Positions 20,574-28,600 of a stretch of DNA of 64,000 nucleotides are shown piece by piece. The DNA comes from Thalassovita sp. (GTDB taxonomy: Bacteria > Pseudomonadota > Alphaproteobacteria > Rhodobacterales > Rhodobacteraceae): assembly GCA_029212905.1 (NCBI GenBank), contig JARGPB010000005.1, forward strand, positions 1 to 64,000, given 5' to 3'. Made by a program: the position numbers and the translations under genes. Position 1 is the stretch's first letter. Each line of letters opens with the position of its first letter. The notes under the pieces are model-generated. The model was not told the DNA's origin, did no database searches, and worked only from the letters and a program-made list of their open reading frames with translations.

Positions 20574-20801
20574 TTACCCCTGCTCATTTGCGTGGGTGAA
20601 ACCCAGCGCCGAATTATTGATTTTGTGACCTTGTGACAGTTTCAGATAGGCAACCACACCGGTCAGGAACCCAAGGCCAGCCAGACCAGCCGCTGTCAGT
20701 ACCTGTGTCTGCGTCAGCTCAGAAGCGGTCAGGGCGATATACCCAAAAGCCCAGAACCCTGACCAAGAGATGACATTGATAATTGCAACCAGTTTGCTCA
20801 T
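20574..20801 (-). CDS. 75-residue membrane protein inside the ABC importer operon
   Basis: A small protein with two hydrophobic stretches (about 5-26 and 35-54) joined by a short polar turn, and a polar C-terminal tail. GAGAGGG lies 7 bp before the ATG, and its start is 2 bp beyond the LivH-like stop codon, so it is translationally embedded in the operon between the two permease genes. I do not recognise a family. The position suggests an accessory subunit of the transporter; this is inference. Confidence 0.7.
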   Translation of the reverse strand: MSKLVAIINVISWSGFWAFGYIALTASELTQTQVLTAAGLAGLGFLTGVVAYLKLSQGHKINNSALGFTHANEQG

Positions 20802-20803
20802 GA

Positions 20804-21805
20804 TCAGACCCTCTCGATGATTTTTTCGCCGAACAGACCCTGCGGACGGAAGACCAGGAAAACGAGCGCCAGCACATAGGCGAACCAGTTTTCTGTCGCG
20901 CCACCAACCAGCGGGCCAATGGTGAATTCGAACAGTTTCTCACCCACGCCGATGATCAGGCCTCCCACGATGGCACCGGGGATCGAGGTAAACCCGCCCA
21001 ACATCAAAACCGGTAGCGCCTTCAGAGCGATCAGTGACAGACTGAACTGCACGCCCGATTTGGCGCCCCACATGATCCCCGCGACCAGTGCGACAAAACC
21101 CGCGACCGACCACACCATTATCCAGATGAAGTTCAGCGAAATCCCCACAGACAAAGCGGCCTGGTGATCGTCCGCCACAGCGCGCATTGCGCGGCCTTGC
21201 TTGGTGTATTGGCTGAACAGCACCAGGATAATGACCAAGATAGCCGCGATAACGGTGGCAACCATATCCAGCTTATCCAGGAAGAAGCCGTAGAAGTTCT
21301 CGTTTCCAAGCCCCATCCACTGACTATTCTCCTCGATCCAGAAGCTCCCGCCTTGCGGCAATCCGACATCCAGCTTCTTGATGTCCGAACCCCACATCAG
21401 GTCGCCGAAGCCTTCCATGAAATAGGCCAGACCAATGGTAGCCATGAACAAAATGATCGGTTCCTGGTTAACCAGATGGCGAAAAATGAACCGCTGCACG
21501 GCCCAAGCCAAGAAGACCATGACGGCCATAGTCAAAAGGATCGCCAGCAATGCCGGGACGTTCCAACCAAAATGGTGCACCTCGGTGCCAAATACAGCGT
21601 TGATCAGGTGGCTAAACGGAACCTGCCCGTCCATGATCCCGACCAGTGTCAGCGCCGCGAACAACGCCATCACACCCTGGGCGTAGTTGAAAATTCCAGA
21701 GGCTTTGTAGATCAGCACGAAGCCCAGCGCGACAAGAGCATACAGAACGCCAGCCATCAGGCCGTTCAGCAGAACCTCGGTTCCAAAGAGTAATTGATCA
21801 GGCAT
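20804..21805 (-). CDS. Branched-chain-type ABC transporter permease (LivH-like)
   Basis: Permease of 333 residues with eight or more hydrophobic helices. LivH features are LNGLMAGVLYALVALGFVLIYKASGIFNYAQG (in parts, residues 12-45), the cytoplasmic coupling loop TKQGRAMRAVADDHQAALSVGI, and the C-terminal ALVFLVFRPQGLFGE. GGAGG precedes the ATG. Forms the heterodimeric channel with the LivM-like protein. Confidence 0.94.
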   Translation of the reverse strand: MPDQLLFGTEVLLNGLMAGVLYALVALGFVLIYKASGIFNYAQGVMALFAALTLVGIMDGQVPFSHLINAVFGTEVHHFGWNVPALLAILLTMAVMVFLAWAVQRFIFRHLVNQEPIILFMATIGLAYFMEGFGDLMWGSDIKKLDVGLPQGGSFWIEENSQWMGLGNENFYGFFLDKLDMVATVIAAILVIILVLFSQYTKQGRAMRAVADDHQAALSVGISLNFIWIMVWSVAGFVALVAGIMWGAKSGVQFSLSLIALKALPVLMLGGFTSIPGAIVGGLIIGVGEKLFEFTIGPLVGGATENWFAYVLALVFLVFRPQGLFGEKIIERV

Positions 21806-21846
21806 GGGTCCAGCCTCCGCTGCGGAATTTCGGGAAGAAAGCGAAA

Positions 21847-22671
21847 TTAGTCATGAGCAACCCCCAGATACGCGTCGATCACAGCCTGGTTGTTGCGCAC
21901 CTCGTCCGGTGGGCCGTCCCCGATTTTCTTACCATAGTCCATCACCACAACGCGGTCGGACAGGTCCATGACCACGCCCATATCGTGTTCGATCAGCGCA
22001 ATGGTCATGCCGAATTCGTCATTCACATCCAGAATAAAGCGGCTCATGTCCTCTTTTTCTTCGACGTTCATGCCTGCCATCGGTTCGTCCAAGAGCAAGA
22101 GCTTGGGTTCCGCCGCCAGCGCACGCGCCAGTTCGACGCGCTTTTTCAGGCCATAAGGCAATCGTGAAACCGGTGTTTTGCGGATCGCCTGAATTTCCAG
22201 GAAGTCGATGACTTTCTCGACAATCTCGCGGTTGGCCACCTCTTCGCGTTCGGCTTTGCCTTTCCAGATCGCTTGCTGAATCATGTTGGTGTTCATGTGG
22301 TTCAAGCGACCCGTCATGACGTTGTCCAACACAGACATGCCTTCGAACAACGCGATGTTCTGGAATGTCCGGGCGATACCTTGCCGGGCGACTTCGAAGG
22401 GGCGCATGAGGGGGCGTTTCGCGCCCTGATACCAAACTTCGCCTTCCTGAGGGACATAGAACCCCGAAATCACGTTCAGCATCGAGGATTTTCCGGCGCC
22501 GTTCGGGCCGATGATGGCGCGAATTTCACCTTCCTTGATGTCGAAACTAATGTCGGTGATTGCCTTCACACCGCCAAACCGCAGCGTGATGTTTTTCATC
22601 TCCATCATGGTGCCGCCGATTTTGCGGCCGTCCTCGGTGATGTAGCCTTCGTCTTGAGCTGCCTGGTTCAT
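21847..22671 (-). CDS. Branched-chain-type ABC transporter ATP-binding protein (LivG-like)
   Basis: ATPase of 274 residues: Walker A GPNGAGKSS near 54, the LivG insertion ARQGIARTFQNIALFEGMS near 90, a signature-region segment SRLPYGLKKRVELARAL near 172, and Walker B LLLLDEPMAGMN. Its ATG overlaps the ligase stop codon by 4 bp (ATGA), so the FadD-like ligase and the transporter are translationally coupled. Confidence 0.94.
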   Translation of the reverse strand: MNQAAQDEGYITEDGRKIGGTMMEMKNITLRFGGVKAITDISFDIKEGEIRAIIGPNGAGKSSMLNVISGFYVPQEGEVWYQGAKRPLMRPFEVARQGIARTFQNIALFEGMSVLDNVMTGRLNHMNTNMIQQAIWKGKAEREEVANREIVEKVIDFLEIQAIRKTPVSRLPYGLKKRVELARALAAEPKLLLLDEPMAGMNVEEKEDMSRFILDVNDEFGMTIALIEHDMGVVMDLSDRVVVMDYGKKIGDGPPDEVRNNQAVIDAYLGVAHD

Positions 22672-24641
22672 TCCGCTGCTACCTTGTGTGCTTTCGTCGG
22701 CGCAATGGCCGCGTCCATCAGTTTCAGGGTGGCGCTGATCGAGCCTTTGCGACCGTCCTCATAGGTGACTTCGGTGTTTGTAAAGATTTCATCCTTACCG
22801 TCGTACAGCGCAGCGATCAGATCATCGAACTTCTCTTCGACGATACGGCGGCGCACCTTTCGGGTCCGGGTCATTTCGCCGTCATCCGCATCCAGTTCTT
22901 TGTGCAGAACCAGGAAACGGTGGACCTGACAGCCCGACAGCATTTCGTCCTGGGCAACCGAACGGTTCACCTCTTCGACATGCTCTTTGATCGCGTCCAG
23001 CACCTTTGGGTGGCCTGCCAGTTCCTGATACGAGGAATAGGCGATATTGTTGCGCTCGGCCCAGTTGCCAACAGCGCTCATGTCGATGTTGATGAAGGCC
23101 ATGCATTTGTCGCGGTTATTACCGAACAAAACCGCCTCAAGGATATTCGGGAAGAACTTGAGCTTGTTCTCCACGTATTTTGGCGCGAACAGGCGGCCAT
23201 CGGCCATTTTGCCCACATCCTTGGCCCGGTCGATGATCCGCAGGTGACCAGTATCGGGTTCGATAAACCCAGCGTCACCAGTGGCAACCCAGCCTTCGGC
23301 ATCCTTGGTCGAGGCCGTGCTTTCGGGGTTTTTGTAGTAGTATTCGAACACGCCTGGGCTGCGATAGAACACCTCGCCACTGTCAGCGATGCGCAGCTCT
23401 ACACCCGGCGCAGGAACACCTACGGTGTCATTGCGCACCTCGCCATCGGGCTGGACGGTGATGAAAACGGTGGCTTCGGTCTGGCCATACAGCTGTTTGA
23501 GGTTGATCCCCAGCGAGCGGTAAAATTCGAAAATTTCGGGTCCGATGGCCTCGCCCGCGGTATAGCCGACGCGCACACGGCTTAGACCCAGCGTATTTTT
23601 CAGCGGGCCGTAGATCAGCAGGTTGCCCAACCCATATTTTATCCGATCCATAAATCCGGCGGGTTTGCCATCCAAAATCTGTGGGCCGACTTTCTTGGCG
23701 TGGGCCATGTACTTGTGGAACAAGTACTTTTTCATCGGGCTTGCGTCTTCCATACGGATCATGACGCTGGTCAGCTGCGTTTCAAACACCCGCGGCGGGG
23801 CGAAATAATAGGTCGGCCCGATCTCGCGCAGATCCGAGGTCAGAGTTTCGACGCTTTCTGGGCAGTTGACGCAGAACCCCGTCCAATAGGCCTGACCAAT
23901 CGAGAAAATGAAGTCACCCACCCATGCCATCGGCAGATAGGCCAAGATTTCCTCGTCCGGGCGCAGATGATCGAACTCGGACGAATTTTTCGCACTTTCG
24001 ATCACGTTACGGTTCGACAGAACCACGCCTTTGGGTTTGCCGGTTGTCCCCGAGGTATAAAGCATCACGCAGGTGCTGTCATAGGTCAGCTTGCTGCGGC
24101 GCTTTTCCAATTCAGGCGTAAACTCGTCACGTGCGGCGTGACCTTGTTCCTGGATATGGCTGAATTCATGCAGGCGCGAATGGTCGTATTTCCGCATTCC
24201 GCGCGGGTCCAGATAGATCATATGCTCGAATTGATGCAGGCGGTCCTGCACTTCGATCACCTTGTCCACCTGTTCTTGGTCTTCGGCGATTACGAAACGC
24301 GCGCCGCAGTGATCCAGAACATAGGCCATCTCTTCGGCGGCGCTGTCTTGGTACAGCGGAACCGGGATGGCACCCACGCATTGTGCCGCGACCATAGCCC
24401 AATAGAAATATGGGCGGTTTCGTCCGATGATGGCAATGAAATCGCCCTCGTTAACGCCCAGATTAATCAGACCCAAGGCAAGGTTGGTGATTTCAACCTC
24501 GGCCTGTTTCCACGTCCAGCTCTGCCAGATGCCGAACTCTTTTTCCCGATATGCGGGCCGCGACCCGAATTCGGTGGCGTTCCGGTGCAAAAGCGCCGGG
24601 ATGGACGCAAGTCCACCGGCCGCCTGTGACGACTGTGCCAA
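22668..24641 (-). CDS. Long-chain-type AMP-forming acyl-CoA ligase (FAA1 group), TTG start
   Basis: Cytoplasmic or membrane-associated acyl-CoA synthetase of about 657 residues and first gene of the importer operon. Visible motifs are the P-loop LYTSGTTGKPKGVV, the QLYGQTEAT adenylate-binding segment, and the A7/A8 region GWVATGDAGF...HLRIIDRAKD followed by the gate VGKMADGRLFAP. The start is assigned to TTG at 24641 because GGGAGG lies 7 bp upstream of it; a TTG five codons earlier would place that site inside the gene. It belongs to the eukaryote-like long-chain group, but the true acid substrate is not readable from sequence. Confidence 0.9.
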   Translation of the reverse strand: MAQSSQAAGGLASIPALLHRNATEFGSRPAYREKEFGIWQSWTWKQAEVEITNLALGLINLGVNEGDFIAIIGRNRPYFYWAMVAAQCVGAIPVPLYQDSAAEEMAYVLDHCGARFVIAEDQEQVDKVIEVQDRLHQFEHMIYLDPRGMRKYDHSRLHEFSHIQEQGHAARDEFTPELEKRRSKLTYDSTCVMLYTSGTTGKPKGVVLSNRNVIESAKNSSEFDHLRPDEEILAYLPMAWVGDFIFSIGQAYWTGFCVNCPESVETLTSDLREIGPTYYFAPPRVFETQLTSVMIRMEDASPMKKYLFHKYMAHAKKVGPQILDGKPAGFMDRIKYGLGNLLIYGPLKNTLGLSRVRVGYTAGEAIGPEIFEFYRSLGINLKQLYGQTEATVFITVQPDGEVRNDTVGVPAPGVELRIADSGEVFYRSPGVFEYYYKNPESTASTKDAEGWVATGDAGFIEPDTGHLRIIDRAKDVGKMADGRLFAPKYVENKLKFFPNILEAVLFGNNRDKCMAFINIDMSAVGNWAERNNIAYSSYQELAGHPKVLDAIKEHVEEVNRSVAQDEMLSGCQVHRFLVLHKELDADDGEMTRTRKVRRRIVEEKFDDLIAALYDGKDEIFTNTEVTYEDGRKGSISATLKLMDAAIAPTKAHKVAAE

Positions 24642-24729
24642 TTCTATTCCTCCCAAATGGCCGTTATTGATGGCCTGCGACCGCCTGCAAACGACGATTC
24701 TCCCGTCTGCTAGGGTGCGCAGTTATGTT

Positions 24730-24739
24730 TTGACGTCAA
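24730..24739. promoter_or_regulatory. 10-bp palindrome TTGACGTCAA in the divergent promoter region
   Basis: Perfect palindrome about 90 bp upstream of the ligase start, in the 249-bp gap between the importer operon and the sensor kinase. The TTGACG part could instead be a -35 element for the leftward or rightward promoter. No further assignment is possible. Confidence 0.3.
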
Positions 24740-24760
24740 CTTTTTCCTGATCATTTCTCA

Positions 24761-24780
24761 ATTGTAACGAATTGTAACGA
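24761..24780. promoter_or_regulatory. Perfect tandem direct repeat, candidate response-regulator operator
   Basis: ATTGTAACGA occurs twice in immediate succession (24761-24770, 24771-24780), a 10-bp period that places both half-sites on one DNA face. OmpR-family regulators bind tandem direct repeats with this spacing. It lies midway between the importer operon and the divergent two-component genes, one of which encodes an OmpR-type regulator. Confidence 0.55.
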
Positions 24781-24890
24781 CAGCAGGTTTTCCCATCTTT
24801 CTTCCGTGGTGGCGAATAAACAGATGCTTCCCCTACCCGCCAAGAAGATGCTAATCATTTGAAATCAAAGGGGCAGTAGGGAGAAGAGTA

Positions 24891-26804
24891 GTGCCAAGGG
24901 ACACCGATGCCTTGACGATGGCAGGGCTAAATCTGATCCAGCAAGCCCTGTCCATTTATGATAGCGATCTGAAACTTGTCGTGTCCAATCGCCGTTTTGG
25001 CGAAATGTTCGACCTGCCCGAGGCTCTGGTTACACCTGGCGCGGGCTTTGCTGAAACTATTCGTCTGCTTGTGGATCGGGGCGAATACGGCGAAGTAGAA
25101 GACGCCGAACAGGTAGTCGCCCATCGAGTCGAACAAGCCCGCGCGTTTGCACCCCATTATATCGAACGCGTGCGCCCCAACGGTCAGCGCATTTCGGTCG
25201 AGGGAAATCCGCTGCCTCAGGGCGGGTGGGTCGCGGTTTACACCGACATCACCCGCACCAAGCAACAAGAGGAACTGCTGCGCACGCGGTCAGAGGAAAT
25301 GACCGACAAAGTTCTGGCCTATGCCGAAGAGCTGGCCGCAACCAACCGCAAACTGCAATCAACCAATGTCGCGCTCGAAGAAACCAAGCGCATCCTGACT
25401 GAAACCGAGGCCCGCACCCGCCTGACAACGGAAATGATGCCCGCTCATATCGCGCACGTTGGGCTGAACCGATGCTATACGTTCTCGAACCGGCGGCTGT
25501 CATCGGTGATGCCGGGGCGTCCGGTGGACATTGTCGGCCTTTATATCGGCGATGCCCTGGGCGACGCGGCCTATGCCGCGATCGAGCCACATCTGGAAGA
25601 TGCCTTTGCTGGGATGCCTTCCGCATTTGAATTCACAGACGAGGAAAGCTCGCGCCGGATCCGCACCTCTTTCACCCCAGACCAGAGCAAAGACGGCAAG
25701 GTCGCGGGCGTCTACATCATGTCCGTGGACATCACGCAGGAAACGCAGGCTCGGTCGGCGCTGCAACAAACCCGGCGCCGAGAAATGGCAGCGCAGCTGA
25801 CCAGTGGTATGGCGCATGATTTCTCGAACCTGCTGACAATCATGCTGGGCAGCCAATCGCGCCTGCAACGCATGGACCTGCCCGAGCCCGCCCGCGAACT
25901 GGTTAAGGCCACGCTGTCCGCGGCGCATCGCGGCGGGGCTTTGCTGAACCGTCTGGCAGACATCACCGGTGCCCGTGACTGGAACCCGCAGTCGGCCAGT
26001 TTGTCCTCGCTTTTGGATGATCTGAAAACGCTGGCCCTTCCTGCCTTACCGGACACGATGAAATTGCATGTGAATAACCTGATGCACGACAACATTATGA
26101 TGCTGGACACCGGCATGTTGCAGGACTCGTTGCTGAACCTGATCCTGAACGCGCGCGATGCCTGTGGAGGCAAAGGCCAAATCGTGCTGACGGTTTCGCC
26201 CGTCCAGGGGTTGTGGGTAGAGTTCGCCGTACTGGATAGCGGCCCAGGTTTCTCCGATGCCGCGTTGTCACACGCGCTCGAACCGTTTTTCACGACCAAG
26301 GGCGGAGAGGGCTCGGGGCTGGGGCTTGCCATGGTCTATGACATGACGAAACTTGCCGGCGGGCGGGTACGCCTAGCCAACACCGAAGACGGCGGTCAGG
26401 TGGCCCTGCGTCTGCCCTTGCGGCTGTCAGCCCCAGCAGCCGCACCTGGGCTGGTACTGCTGGTCGAAGACAGCCCAGACCTGCGCACCGGCATCCGCGA
26501 GATGCTGACCGACATGGGCCACACGGTCATCGAAGCCGCCAGCGCCGAAGAGGCCCTGCTGCTCAGTTCCGAGCTTCCCGAGATTTCCTATGTCCTGTCA
26601 GACATATCGTTGGCGGGCGAAATGACGGGCGTCGATTTTCTGCGCGCCCTTCCCTTGACGCATCCGCCCTGTTACCTGATGACATCGCTGTCCCCCGAGG
26701 ACCCGCTGTACCAGGCCGCAACCGAGCTGGCCCCGGTGCTGCGCAAACCCTTCTCGAATGCGCAGCTTTCAGCGCTATTCGCAATCACAAGACCCGAGCA
26801 ATGA
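24891..26804 (+). CDS. Hybrid sensor histidine kinase with receiver domain
   Basis: A 637-residue soluble hybrid kinase with no signal peptide or membrane span, so it senses a cytoplasmic cue. Order: PAS-7-type sensor (about 8-130), a coiled linker (about 125-175), a second PAS-like region (about 180-290), the phosphoacceptor helix with His309 in AHDFSNLL, an HATPase domain (N-box LNLILNARDAC, D-box DSGPGF, GSGLGLAMVYDM), and a C-terminal receiver with Asp571. The start is GTG at 24891 with GGGAGAAG upstream. The stop overlaps the next start (ATGA), coupling it to the response regulator. It is divergent from the importer/ligase operon, its probable target. Confidence 0.9.
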   Translation: MPRDTDALTMAGLNLIQQALSIYDSDLKLVVSNRRFGEMFDLPEALVTPGAGFAETIRLLVDRGEYGEVEDAEQVVAHRVEQARAFAPHYIERVRPNGQRISVEGNPLPQGGWVAVYTDITRTKQQEELLRTRSEEMTDKVLAYAEELAATNRKLQSTNVALEETKRILTETEARTRLTTEMMPAHIAHVGLNRCYTFSNRRLSSVMPGRPVDIVGLYIGDALGDAAYAAIEPHLEDAFAGMPSAFEFTDEESSRRIRTSFTPDQSKDGKVAGVYIMSVDITQETQARSALQQTRRREMAAQLTSGMAHDFSNLLTIMLGSQSRLQRMDLPEPARELVKATLSAAHRGGALLNRLADITGARDWNPQSASLSSLLDDLKTLALPALPDTMKLHVNNLMHDNIMMLDTGMLQDSLLNLILNARDACGGKGQIVLTVSPVQGLWVEFAVLDSGPGFSDAALSHALEPFFTTKGGEGSGLGLAMVYDMTKLAGGRVRLANTEDGGQVALRLPLRLSAPAAAPGLVLLVEDSPDLRTGIREMLTDMGHTVIEAASAEEALLLSSELPEISYVLSDISLAGEMTGVDFLRALPLTHPPCYLMTSLSPEDPLYQAATELAPVLRKPFSNAQLSALFAITRPEQ

Positions 26805-27505
26805 CCCAGGCACCCCTAGTCACCATCCTTGACGATGAACCCGCCATTCGGACCATGCTGTCTGATGCCTTGCAGGAAGCCGGGTTTCGCACCCTAAGCT
26901 TTGGCCGGGCGACCGAGTTCGAGGCAGCGCTGAAAACTGCGGCGCCGGATGTCTGTCTGGTGGATTTGTCTCTGCCGGATCGTGACGGACTGACGCTGGT
27001 CCATCGGCTGGCCTTGGAGCAAGGCGCAACTGTCATCATCATTTCAGGGCGTGCCCAGGTTCAGGATCGTGTGACCGGGTTGGAACTGGGGGCGGATGAC
27101 TACATTATCAAACCCTTTGATCCGTCCGAAGTCGTCGCACGAATCCGTGCCCGCCTGCGCCGTGAAAAATCATCTACCCAGACCGGCAACACCGCTCGCT
27201 TCAATGGATGGACCGCCCATTTCGACAGCTACGTTCTGGAGGATGAAACCGGCGCACAGACACCGTTTTCCCATGCCGAAGGCGAAGTGCTGCGTTTATT
27301 CCTGGAGCGCCCCAAACGGCTGATATCGCGGGCGGTAATGCAAGAAACCCTGGGCGGCGCTGCCGGCGAAAGCTTTGACCGCGCGATGGACGTACGCATT
27401 TCCCGCCTGCGCACGAAACTGAAAGAAGATCCCAAAAATCCTCTTCTGATCAAAACAATCTACGGCGCAGGCTATATTTTCCTGGGCGATGTACACTGGA
27501 GCTGA
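26801..27505 (+). CDS. OmpR/PhoB-type response regulator
   Basis: A 234-residue transcription factor: receiver domain (1-120) with acidic pair Asp11/Asp12, phosphoacceptor Asp55 and Lys104, then a winged-helix trans-activation domain (about 130-230; ISRAVMQETLGG, DVRISRLRTKLKEDP, IKTIYGAGYIF). It is partnered with the hybrid kinase by a 4-bp overlap. The perfect direct repeat at 24761-24780 is a plausible binding site for it. Confidence 0.93.
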   Translation: MTQAPLVTILDDEPAIRTMLSDALQEAGFRTLSFGRATEFEAALKTAAPDVCLVDLSLPDRDGLTLVHRLALEQGATVIIISGRAQVQDRVTGLELGADDYIIKPFDPSEVVARIRARLRREKSSTQTGNTARFNGWTAHFDSYVLEDETGAQTPFSHAEGEVLRLFLERPKRLISRAVMQETLGGAAGESFDRAMDVRISRLRTKLKEDPKNPLLIKTIYGAGYIFLGDVHWS

Positions 27506-27597
27506 CCCCGGTTTCACCTTTAGAGTCAGTTACTTGCCTGCATCCCCTTGCGCTGATTCTGTCAGAGCGATACGATTCGATCATGCTCAGCTGCTTG

Positions 27598-27819
27598 ATG
27601 TATCGCCAATGCCCCAAATCCGGTCGCGCGCGCTATTACCGCGTCGAGCTGACCTATAACCTGTTCAACGAAATCTCGGTCCTGCGCGAATGGGGTTATA
27701 GCGGCGGGCACGGCGCCACGCGTATCGACATCTATGGCAGCCTGCGCATGGCGTCCGAAGCCGCAGATCAGATCCGCAACCGGACCCTGAAACGCGGGTA
27801 TCTGCGCGCCGCCGCCTGA
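27598..27819 (+). CDS. Small WGR-domain protein
   Basis: About 73 residues consisting of little more than a WGR-like domain: a tyrosine-rich strand (ARYYRVELTYNLFNEISVLREWGYSGG) containing the Trp-Gly-Tyr variant of the motif, followed by a helix (AADQIRNRTLKRGY). In larger proteins WGR domains occur with PARPs and MolR-type proteins and are thought to bind nucleic acid. A start at 27583 would add five residues. It stands alone downstream of the two-component genes. Confidence 0.72.
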   Translation: MYRQCPKSGRARYYRVELTYNLFNEISVLREWGYSGGHGATRIDIYGSLRMASEAADQIRNRTLKRGYLRAAA

Positions 27820-27905
27820 CCCCAATTTTCCGTACCGGCACTTTGCATCACAGGTTGCGCCCGCGCCTCAGAGCCCCTACCCCTGTGGCAAACAACGGAG
27901 CGCTC

Positions 27906-28565
27906 ATGTCCACCATTACTCTTGTCCGCCATGGTCAGGCAAATACCAGTGCGCAGGACGAACACAGCTATGATAATCTCAGCGACCTGGGCCACCAACA
28001 GGCCCGCTGGCTGGGTGAGCACCTGACACAAACCGGCGAACATTTCGAACGCGTCTATTGCGGCACCCTGCGGCGGCACCTGCAAACTGCCAATGGAATG
28101 CAAGCCGAGGCGCGTGCCCCCATCCAGCAAGACCCGCGCCTGAACGAGATGGAGTTTTTCACACTGGCCAACCTGCTGCGCGACCAGCAAGGCGTCGCCA
28201 TGCCTGACTCGCGCGAGGCCTTCGTGACCTACATGCCCCTTTTGCTGGCCAAATGGGAGGCCGGTGAAATCGAGAACCCGCCCGAAACCTTTGCCACCTT
28301 TGAATTCCGCGTAGCCGAGGTTCTGGCCGAAATCAACGACGGGCGCGGCCCGGCGTTGGTTGTGACATCAGGGGGATTGATCGGAATGGCGTTTAGGCAG
28401 GCAATGGGGATGGATATCCACGCGTTTTCGCGGACCTGCATTGCCATTATGAACACCTCGGTGCATCGTTTGCATCGTCTCGGCGACGACTTGTCGATGA
28501 CCCAGTTCAACGCGATTCCGCATTTGGACAGGGCTGACCGGCAATTCGCCCAAACGCATCTTTGA
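27906..28565 (+). CDS. Histidine phosphatase superfamily protein
   Basis: A 219-residue phosphoglycerate-mutase-like phosphatase. The phosphohistidine motif LVRHGQ (Arg8-His9-Gly10) opens the protein, and the second catalytic histidine region is replaced by TSGGLIGM near 157, where many members have SHG; that residue is serine/glycine here. GGAG precedes the ATG at 27906. The substrate is unknown. It lies 35 bp upstream of the lysine-degradation cluster and could share its transcript. Confidence 0.85.
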   Translation: MSTITLVRHGQANTSAQDEHSYDNLSDLGHQQARWLGEHLTQTGEHFERVYCGTLRRHLQTANGMQAEARAPIQQDPRLNEMEFFTLANLLRDQQGVAMPDSREAFVTYMPLLLAKWEAGEIENPPETFATFEFRVAEVLAEINDGRGPALVVTSGGLIGMAFRQAMGMDIHAFSRTCIAIMNTSVHRLHRLGDDLSMTQFNAIPHLDRADRQFAQTHL

Positions 28566-28600
28566 TTGCCTAACAGGCTGCTGAATAAAGGATTTTTCAG

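Noticed and set aside
17999..20636. Two plus-strand frames of 364 and 473 codons opposite the importer genes
   Set aside because: They mirror the periplasmic receptor and LivM-like genes, are rich in His/Gln/Arg from reversed codons, and carry no motif.
27598..28565. WGR protein plus histidine phosphatase as a toxin-antitoxin or defence pair
   Set aside because: They are separated by 86 bp, have separate ribosome-binding sites, and neither resembles a known toxin or defence effector.
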